Source: Bacillus bingmayongensis (GTDB taxonomy: Bacteria; Bacillota; Bacilli; Bacillales; Bacillaceae_G). From it: a stretch of DNA of 64,000 nt. Positions 54,889-61,313 of the stretch are shown here, in pieces (position 1 is the first letter of the stretch; each line of letters begins with the position of its first letter). The notes below the pieces were generated by a model. The model saw nothing but the letters and a program-made list of their open reading frames with translations, was not told where the DNA came from and made no database searches. The stretch covers positions 5,001 through 69,000 of the forward strand of contig NZ_JH921521.1 in assembly GCF_000299035.1 (NCBI RefSeq). The letters are read 5' to 3'. Position numbers and translations under genes: made by a program.

Positions 54889-54979
54889 ATAATTCCTCCT
54901 CTCTACCTTCATATTATAAACTATATTTTCTGCCTATTTATACTGTAAAATAGAAAACTAAAACAGATTTTCTTGGAGG

Positions 54980-55018
54980 TTGTCCCAAAAGGTCGTTTTT
55001 AACGCCTTTTTGGGACAG
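54980..55018. repeat. GTCCCAAAA inverted repeat
   Basis: TGTCCCAAAAGG / CCTTTTTGGGACA with 12 bases between. Resembles the short terminal palindromes left by IS-type elements or small hairpin repeats; no transposase or target duplication seen. Confidence 0.45.
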
Positions 55019-55029
55019 CTTCGCCATAT

Positions 55030-55068
55030 AAAAAGCGGCTACCAAGACATGATTGGCAGCCGCTTTAA
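55030..55068 (-). terminator. Terminator after SE1561-like gene
   Basis: AAAGCGGCT / AGCCGCTTT hairpin with 17-base loop, A- and T-rich flanks; 8 bases past the stop. Confidence 0.8.
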
Positions 55069-55075
55069 AAATATA

Positions 55076-55258
55076 TTATTCATCTTTTTTAAATTGCTCA
55101 CATTTCAGTTCTAATTCATCTAACATTGCAAGAAGACGATCTACATCTTCTAATTCCACTTCTTCTGGTTCAATTGTATCGATTACTTCGATGAACATAT
55201 TTAAACGTTCTTTCAAATATACTAATTGTGAATCTTTATCTTGAATTGCTTTTCCCAC
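55076..55258 (-). CDS. SE1561-like small protein
   Basis: 60 residues, acidic and helical: GKAIQDKDSQLVYLKERLNM, then EPEEVELEDVDRLLAMLDEL. Fits the SE1561 family as recalled from Firmicutes. GTG start at 55258 with AAGGAGAG 7 bases upstream; the longer frame (55303) has no RBS. Function unknown. Confidence 0.8.
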   Translation of the reverse strand: MGKAIQDKDSQLVYLKERLNMFIEVIDTIEPEEVELEDVDRLLAMLDELELKCEQFKKDE

Positions 55259-55509
55259 GAAGGCACTCTCCTTTTTATTCGAGTTGCTTTTATTATACCG
55301 CAAAAATGATCATCACGAACATGAATTTTCAGCAATTTTTTAACATCCTTTATGCTGAATCAATCAATGCTTCCTACTACATTCTCTATGACATTCTATA
55401 GATAGGGAAATCCTTGTTACAAAAAGTTTCACTTTATAAAAAGCCTATATTCTTCTATTATAGAGGATGGACAAATTGTTATTTCAATAGTCAAAGGAGT
55501 ATATTTCAG

Positions 55510-56637
55510 ATGAGTATATCACAAACAATGAAGCCGATTACTCCTTCTTACGATCCATGGGAAGCGTATATGGACCTTGAAGAGTACGGCAAATTACTAT
55601 TAACAAACGTTGAGTTTACAACGACAACGTTATGCAATATGCGCTGTGAGCATTGTGCTGTTGGTTATACATTACAGCCAAAAGATCCAAATCCGCTTCC
55701 AATGGAACTTTTATTAAAACGATTAGATGAGATTCCTCATTTACGTTCTTTAAGTATTACAGGCGGAGAGCCAATGCTCTCAAAAAAATCCGTCGACAAC
55801 TATGTAACACCACTCTTAAAATATGCCCATGAACGAGGCGTTCGCACTCAAATCAATTCAAACTTAACTATAGATTTAGCCCGTTACGAACAAATTATTC
55901 CTTATTTAGATGTGTTGCATATTTCACATAACTGGGGAACAATTGATGATTTCGTTGAAGGTGGATTTGCAATGATGGAGCGCAAACCTACTTATGAACA
56001 ACGTGCTAAACTATTTGAACGAATGATTACAAATAGTAAAGCTTTATCCGATGCAGGTGTTCTGGTGTCGGCAGAAACAATGTTAAATAAACGTACCCTG
56101 CCACATATTGAACACATTCACCGTCAAATCGTCGAAGAAATGGGCTGTAAGCGCCATGAAGTACACCCTATGTACCCAAGTGATTTTGCTAGTAACCTTG
56201 AGATTTTAACAAAAGATGAAATTCGAAGTGCAATCGAGCATTTATTAGATATTCGTAATGAAAATGTATGGATGTTATTTGGCACACTACCTTTCTACGC
56301 ATGTAGTAATGATGAACGTGATTTAGCGACATTAAGAAAATTACATGAGAGCAAAAACGTAACAGTTCGTAACGATCCAGACGGACGTTCTCGCTTAAAT
56401 GTAAATATTTTTGATGGCAACATTATCGTAACAGACTTTGGTGATATTCCACTGCTTGGTAACGTTCAAACAAACACATTACAAGAAGCATATGACAAAT
56501 GGTGCAACTCAAAAACAGCAAAATCATTAAGCTGCCACTGCCCCGCTGTAAAATGTCTTGGACCAAATATTCTTGTGAAAAACAGCTATTATCCAACTGA
56601 AGACTTTTTAACAAAAGAAACAAATATTACACTTTAA
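55510..56637 (+). CDS. yfkAB: Radical SAM protein YfkAB
   Basis: 375 residues. Radical SAM motif TTLCNMRCEHC (CxxxCxxC, near 51-58), SAM-site LSITGGEPM, and a C-terminal Cys set (SCHCPAVKCLGP, the CxCxxxxC signature) for a second Fe-S cluster. Matches YfkAB, a radical SAM/CxCxxxxC protein of Bacillus; substrate unknown. ATG 55510 with AAGGAG upstream, chosen over the longer open frame from 55414. Complete here as one gene. Confidence 0.92.
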   Translation: MSISQTMKPITPSYDPWEAYMDLEEYGKLLLTNVEFTTTTLCNMRCEHCAVGYTLQPKDPNPLPMELLLKRLDEIPHLRSLSITGGEPMLSKKSVDNYVTPLLKYAHERGVRTQINSNLTIDLARYEQIIPYLDVLHISHNWGTIDDFVEGGFAMMERKPTYEQRAKLFERMITNSKALSDAGVLVSAETMLNKRTLPHIEHIHRQIVEEMGCKRHEVHPMYPSDFASNLEILTKDEIRSAIEHLLDIRNENVWMLFGTLPFYACSNDERDLATLRKLHESKNVTVRNDPDGRSRLNVNIFDGNIIVTDFGDIPLLGNVQTNTLQEAYDKWCNSKTAKSLSCHCPAVKCLGPNILVKNSYYPTEDFLTKETNITL

Positions 56638-56639
56638 TA

Positions 56640-56672
56640 CAAAAACGTCAGCAAATTACGCTGACGTTTTTG
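56640..56672. terminator. Bidirectional terminator yfkAB/yfkD
   Basis: AAAACGTCAGC / GCTGACGTTTTT hairpin between convergent genes. Confidence 0.88.
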
Positions 56673-56683
56673 TTCTTATCCCA

Positions 56684-57481
56684 TTATTGTGGATGAGTTG
56701 AAGAAATAAATTTAAAAGACAAATGATCTTGAATTGGAATAGCAGCCCCAATTCCTTGTGACGTAATATTTTTAATTACAATCCTCTTTTGATTTCCTTT
56801 TAACACAAGATACACTTCTCCAAATGTAACTTTTCCTTTTTCGTTTACCGCTGGTGCATACGCATATAAATACCCAAGTTGCTTTGGACTAACATTGTAT
56901 ACACGTTCATTCCCCGTACCATAGCCAATGGTTGTTTTAAAAGAAAGAGGTAGTTGTACTTTTTCCATTGCCTTTAAAAGTATCATCTTTTTCACATCTT
57001 CCGCATCTTTAATGTATCCTGTTAAACCACCTTCTATAGTTTTTTGTGATTCTTGCTTGTATCGAAGTGGGTACAACTTCTCTACACCACGATTGTCATA
57101 TACGTTACGATTCACTTGCTTATATTCCCAATTCATTGTCGTATCTGTTGACTCGTAACTTAAAGGCCATTGTCCCAAATAAATTTTCGCCCTATACCCC
57201 ACTGCAAGAGGGGCGTTTGAAATCGAGGTTTCATTAAACATTCGAATTAAATGTGGATTTTCAATACGAATATCGGATGTTTTCAGTAATTCTTTTGCAA
57301 GTTTACTTGGCTGCAAATGCGGCAAATCTTGTGCCGTATTTGGATACGTATTTCCTTTTGAAATATTCAAAACAGATGAAGGCACCTTTATATTTACTGT
57401 TGTCTTTGCAAAACCGCTGCAAGGAAATAATAAAATAAACGAGACCATAGTTGAAAGACATATGCTATATACTCGTTTCAC
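56684..57481 (-). CDS. yfkD: YfkD-like exported protein
   Basis: 265 residues. Signal peptide (MKRVYSICLSTMVSFILL, cleavage near FAK, about 25), then a soluble domain with NVSPKQLGYLYAYAPAVN and FGEVYLVLKGN. Recognised as YfkD family by sequence pattern and by position between yfkAB and the yfkE-type antiporter. Function unknown. GTG start at 57481, AAGGAG 8 bases upstream. Confidence 0.85.
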   Translation of the reverse strand: MKRVYSICLSTMVSFILLFPCSGFAKTTVNIKVPSSVLNISKGNTYPNTAQDLPHLQPSKLAKELLKTSDIRIENPHLIRMFNETSISNAPLAVGYRAKIYLGQWPLSYESTDTTMNWEYKQVNRNVYDNRGVEKLYPLRYKQESQKTIEGGLTGYIKDAEDVKKMILLKAMEKVQLPLSFKTTIGYGTGNERVYNVSPKQLGYLYAYAPAVNEKGKVTFGEVYLVLKGNQKRIVIKNITSQGIGAAIPIQDHLSFKFISSTHPQ

Positions 57482-57578
57482 CTGTCTGACTCCTTCCTAT
57501 ATGAGGATGTATAAATGATTAAACAGCTATTGTACTCTCTCTATTATTTTCTCCCTGTGATATTGTTATCCCATTTTT

Positions 57579-58634
57579 TTATAATAAGTAAAAGCCAATC
57601 CCCATAATGAAATAGGCAGCTAATAATGTTCCTCCTTCAAACCAGTTTGTATCTCCATCGTTTGAAATCGCGATTGTTAAAAAGACGGAAGTAATCATAG
57701 CTACAAGTTCTGGCAGTGTAAATACAAGAGGCATTTTCAGTGTAAAGAACATCGAAAGTAATACGAGTACAGGGGCAACAAACATGGCAATTTGTAATGT
57801 AGAACCGACTGCAATTTCAACTGCAATGTTCACCTTATTCTTATAGGCCATAATAATTGCAGAAGCATGCTCAGCAGCATTACCAACAATGGCAACAATG
57901 ATAACCCCGATAAATAATTCCGACCATCCAAATGATTTTGCCACTGTTTCAAATGTATGAACAAGCGCCTCCGATACATAAGCAACGGCCGCTGTTGCAA
58001 TCGCTAAAATAAGTAGTGCTTTCACCTTTGACCATTCCGGCTTTTCCTCATGCTCTACTTCATCACTTTTATGCTGATATACACCGCGATGCGTGACCAG
58101 TTTAAAAAATAGTGCGGCTAAATACATGACAATCATGATGATTGACACCCCAATACTTAATTGGTATGTCTTCTCTATACCCATCTTCATCGAAAAAACT
58201 TCTGGAATAACAAATGCTACAACAACTGCAAATATTAGTAAGGCAGAGTTATGCCTTGCATCATAAACATTGAAACTTTGTCTTTTATACTTGAGTCCCC
58301 CTACAAAAAAGGAAAGACCACCAACTAATAGTAAGTTCCCAAGAACGGAACCAGTTAGTGAAGCAAGTACAACCTCTATTAATCCTGCTCGCAATGCAAA
58401 AATTGAAATAATAAGTTCAACTGCATTCCCAAAGGTTGCATTTAATAATCCACCAATTCGTGGACCAGAAACAATAGCTAAACTTTCCGTCGCTCTTCCC
58501 ATGAAAGCAGCAAGAGCAATAATTGTAACGCAATATACAGCAAACATAATTGTTTGTGGCCAATGTAATGTATTTCCAAGAACAGAAAGCGGTACACCAG
58601 CCAGTGCAAGTATTAAGAAAATTTTATTGAACAT
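57579..58634 (-). CDS. chaA: Ca2+/H+ antiporter (CAX family)
   Basis: 351 residues, eleven membrane helices. CAX alpha repeats GNAVELIISIFALR and GNAAEHASAIIMAYK each carry the calcium-binding Glu; an acidic loop (HKSDEVEHEEKPEW) splits the halves. Matches YfkE/ChaA of B. subtilis in length and start (MFNKIFLILALAGVPLSVLG). ATG 58634 chosen over 23 upstream codons; GGAAGG is 9 bases before it. Confidence 0.93.
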   Translation of the reverse strand: MFNKIFLILALAGVPLSVLGNTLHWPQTIMFAVYCVTIIALAAFMGRATESLAIVSGPRIGGLLNATFGNAVELIISIFALRAGLIEVVLASLTGSVLGNLLLVGGLSFFVGGLKYKRQSFNVYDARHNSALLIFAVVVAFVIPEVFSMKMGIEKTYQLSIGVSIIMIVMYLAALFFKLVTHRGVYQHKSDEVEHEEKPEWSKVKALLILAIATAAVAYVSEALVHTFETVAKSFGWSELFIGVIIVAIVGNAAEHASAIIMAYKNKVNIAVEIAVGSTLQIAMFVAPVLVLLSMFFTLKMPLVFTLPELVAMITSVFLTIAISNDGDTNWFEGGTLLAAYFIMGIGFYLL

Positions 58635-58804
58635 ATTCTCCATCCTTCCATCGTATGTATTTCTCCTCACTACTATCTTTATTCTTCTCCTAACTTGTCC
58701 CATTTCATCACAAATACGTTTAAAAAATGGGATTGAAGAAAAAAGTATAAAAGGTCATAAATTTTTCTGCACAAAAATTTCAGGTAATAGAAAGGGGTAA
58801 AAAA

Positions 58805-59221
58805 ATGCACTTAAAAGAAAAAATCGCAGCCATTATTCAAGGACAAAGAACAGGTGTATTAGCTACCGTTCGTGAGAATAAACCACATAGCTGTTTTATG
58901 ATGTTTTTTCATGAAGATTTTGTACTATACGTCGCAACAGATCGTAATTCAAAAAAATTAACAGATATTGAGCAAAATCAAAATGTTCATGTGCTGCTTG
59001 GACGAGAAGGAAAGAAATGGGATGAAGATTATATCGAAGTAGAAGGCACCGCTTCAATTGAAGAAGATCAAACATTAAAAAATAAATTTTGGAATAATAG
59101 CTTAAAACGTTGGCTACTAAGTGCTGAAGATCCAAACTACGTACTGATAAAAATTAATCCAAATACAATTTACTACATCGATGGCGATGGTACGACTCAG
59201 CCAGAGTTTTTACGACTGTAG
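58805..59221 (+). CDS. Pyridoxamine 5'-phosphate oxidase-like flavin protein
   Basis: 138 residues with the split-barrel PNPOx fold: GVLATVRENKPHSCFMMF, YVATDRNSKKLTDIEQN, VHVLLGREG. The general stress protein 26 (YdaG) group of FMN/F420/haem-binding proteins fits best. Substrate unknown. GGGG RBS. Divergent from the antiporter gene; terminator at 59228. Confidence 0.85.
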   Translation: MHLKEKIAAIIQGQRTGVLATVRENKPHSCFMMFFHEDFVLYVATDRNSKKLTDIEQNQNVHVLLGREGKKWDEDYIEVEGTASIEEDQTLKNKFWNNSLKRWLLSAEDPNYVLIKINPNTIYYIDGDGTTQPEFLRL

Positions 59222-59227
59222 TACGAG

Positions 59228-59262
59228 AACAAGCCCTGTTAAAAGGGCTTGTTTTGTCGAAA
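59228..59262 (+). terminator. Terminator after PNPOx-like gene
   Basis: ACAAGCCCT / AGGGCTTGT hairpin followed by TTTTG. Confidence 0.88.
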
Positions 59263-59371
59263 AGTTCTTATTAAAAAAAAATAAAAAAGCTGGAACTTTC
59301 TAAAGATTCTGTTATATAATAGTAGTAACTTAAATAAACTGTATTAAAACAGATTGGGAGGAGAAATAAAA

Positions 59372-59521
59372 ATGATGAAAAGAGAAGAACGGAAAAACAT
59401 GATTGAGTTTATCGAAAAGAAAAAAGGAATTGAGCGCGATGAACTTTTATTTATGACAGATGATGAAGTAGAACATATTTATAATGTAACGTACTTTTTA
59501 TATGAAGAAATTGCAGAATAA
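59372..59521 (+). CDS. BH0509-like small protein
   Basis: 49 residues from ATG 59372 (or 59375): KREERKNMIEFIEKKKGIE, then LLFMTDDEVEHIYNVTYFL. The REERxxMIxFIE and LxxxTDDEVxxIY pattern fits the BH0509 family (Firmicutes, unknown function). GGGAGGAG is 8-11 bases upstream. A perfect terminator follows. Confidence 0.75.
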   Translation: MMKREERKNMIEFIEKKKGIERDELLFMTDDEVEHIYNVTYFLYEEIAE

Positions 59522-59525
59522 TAGA

Positions 59526-59557
59526 TTAAAGGCCCACCTGTCAGGTGGGCCTTTTAC
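59526..59557 (+). terminator. Terminator after BH0509-like gene
   Basis: AAAGGCCCACCTG / CAGGTGGGCCTTT, a perfect 13-bp stem with one-base loop core, followed by T. Confidence 0.9.
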
Positions 59558-59624
59558 TATTTTCATAGTCATATTTCTATATAAATACAAATTGAAGAGT
59601 TGACATACAACCTTTCTTTTTAAA

Positions 59625-59750
59625 TGGGCGAGAATATCCGACCATGCATAGAAGCGATTATGTCCCTTTTCAGCCCCATGCCAAGTGAAAGCAAAAGGAG
59701 TCAACGAGTGAATATCTTCTTTTGTTTTCATAGCAGTAACTTATATGTTG
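59625..59750 (-). repeat. Dispersed repeat family B, copy 2
   Basis: Minus-strand copy of the element at 37423-37549. In this copy an open frame (59731 to 59498: MKTKEDIHSLTPFAFTWHGA...) crosses the repeat, but the other copy has a stop five codons in, so the frame is probably not a gene. Confidence 0.75.
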
Positions 59751-59845
59751 AAAAATCAAAATGGATATATATAAATGCTATTGCTACCCGTTATACTTGA
59801 GAATAGTTTTCATGTATAATGGTACAAGACTGGAGGAATTTTACT

Positions 59846-60274
59846 ATGAGTTCATGGCTATTATTCGCATTATTATCAGCAATTGCTGCAGCACTTGTAT
59901 CCATTTTCGGGAAATTTGGATTAGAAGGAATCGATGCCAATGTGGCAACAACTATCCGTTCAATCATCATGGCACTATTCATGATAGGCGTAATTATGAT
60001 ACAAGGAAAATTTCAAAATATTGGTGACGTTCTAATGAATAAAAAAGCACTGCTATTTATCACTTTAAGTGGTATAGCCGGTGCCTCATCATGGCTATTT
60101 TATTTTCTCGCTTTAAAAACAGGAAAGGTTTCACAAGTTGCTCCTGTAGATAAATTAAGTGTTGTATTTTCCATTATTCTTGCCATGATTATATTAGGTG
60201 AAAAATTAAACTTCATGACTGGAATGGGAGTTGTATGTATTACAGCAGGTGTTCTCTTCATTGCTTTCAGTTAA
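59846..60274 (+). CDS. EamA-type small transporter (half-size DMT)
   Basis: 142 residues, five membrane helices, one EamA repeat: LLSAIAAALVSIFGKFGLEG ... APVDKLSVVFSIILAMIILG ... ITAGVLFIAFS. The single-repeat size implies a dimer. Belongs to drug/metabolite transporters; substrate unknown. ATG 59846 with TGGAGGAA upstream. Confidence 0.85.
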   Translation: MSSWLLFALLSAIAAALVSIFGKFGLEGIDANVATTIRSIIMALFMIGVIMIQGKFQNIGDVLMNKKALLFITLSGIAGASSWLFYFLALKTGKVSQVAPVDKLSVVFSIILAMIILGEKLNFMTGMGVVCITAGVLFIAFS

Positions 60275-60302
60275 AAGACCGCTTAATTAGCGGTTTTTTT
60301 CC
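60275..60302. terminator. Bidirectional terminator
   Basis: AAGACCGCT / AGCGGTTTTTT hairpin between the convergent EamA and DedA genes; overlaps the DedA stop region. Confidence 0.85.
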
Positions 60303-60879
60303 TTCTTATGTAGAGCCATACAATAAGCACGACTACTACTGAGATAATTAAAATCCACATTCCATAATGATGCAAACTATATTCAACAAAACGCCACTTC
60401 CCTCCAAGCTTCCATCCAAGTCCAATAAAAATGCTAATCCAAATGAAAGCACCACCGTATGCGTATAGACAAAATCTCCAAAACGTTAAATTCGACATAC
60501 CAGCAAAATATGCAGTTAAATGACGAACTCCTGGTATAAAGTATCCAATTATTAGTAAAAAGGGACCGTATTTTTCAAACAAAACATGTGTTTTTTCAAT
60601 TTGCTGTTCTTTAATTCGTATCTTCGGACCATACTTTTTTAATACAGGTAGTCCAAGTTTTAAACCAAGCAGATAACTTAAAGTAATACCAAGTATCGCA
60701 CCAGCCATTCCACTTAGAAAAGCGGCTGTCCCTGACATAATTCCTTTCGAAATATTATAACCAACAAACGTGAGTAAAAACTCATCTGGTATTGGTAGAC
60801 CTACAATTCCACCCGCAAGAGCTATAATAATTCCGAAATATCCATAATGTGCGATTAACTCACCTATATGTTGTTCCAT
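60283..60879 (-). CDS. DedA family membrane protein
   Basis: 198 residues. N-terminal GLPIPDEFLLTFVGY, family motif GYFIPGVRHLTAYFAG (F/G-x-R-x-x-PGxR type), and four to five membrane helices. DedA proteins are undecaprenyl-phosphate or lipid scramblase/flippase-type transporters needed for envelope homeostasis. Homologue of B. subtilis YngC/YkoX type; which one cannot be told. RBS weak. Confidence 0.9.
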   Translation of the reverse strand: MEQHIGELIAHYGYFGIIIALAGGIVGLPIPDEFLLTFVGYNISKGIMSGTAAFLSGMAGAILGITLSYLLGLKLGLPVLKKYGPKIRIKEQQIEKTHVLFEKYGPFLLIIGYFIPGVRHLTAYFAGMSNLTFWRFCLYAYGGAFIWISIFIGLGWKLGGKWRFVEYSLHHYGMWILIISVVVVLIVWLYIRRKKTAN

Positions 60880-61313
60880 TCGGATGACACATCCTATGCA
60901 CGATCGTTATTCCATATTGTACCCTCTCTATCTTTTAAGCAAACATGGTATACATATTCACTATACATCGTTTTTATAATGAACTCTACTCCTATTCATC
61001 TTATCCATAATGAAAGTTTTCACTGCTTTTAATCTTCATTTTTCAGAATCTTGAGGTGTTGATGCATATTGTCCACGAATAGCGTGATAAATCTATACTT
61101 CCCTTCATAATTATAAGAAAACCTGCCTTCACAAGCGTGATTTTTGTTACAATAAAGAAAAGTTACATTTAGCATCGGTTTGACTCTCAAGAAAAATGAT
61201 ATTAGGTAGTAAACATATATATAAACCAATAAAATGCATCTTCTATCCATGTAGAGTACTATGCACCCTATTACATAAAAATCATTTTTCCAAATTATAC
61301 AGGGGGAAAAAAC
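60880..61313. other. Gene-free upstream region
   Basis: 430 bases between the DedA gene and the GTPase gene. No convincing gene or RNA; the minus-strand open frame 61029-61331 lacks an RBS and is built of AT-rich hydrophobic codons. Presumed promoters of both divergent genes lie here, not resolved. Confidence 0.5.

Noticed and set aside
54980-55018. IS terminal inverted repeat
   Set aside because: Only one short palindrome; no transposase remnant or target duplication, so it is listed as a plain repeat.
59498-59731. 77-residue open frame across repeat family B copy 2
   Set aside because: The homologous copy at 37423 has an early stop and a length change; no RBS seen.
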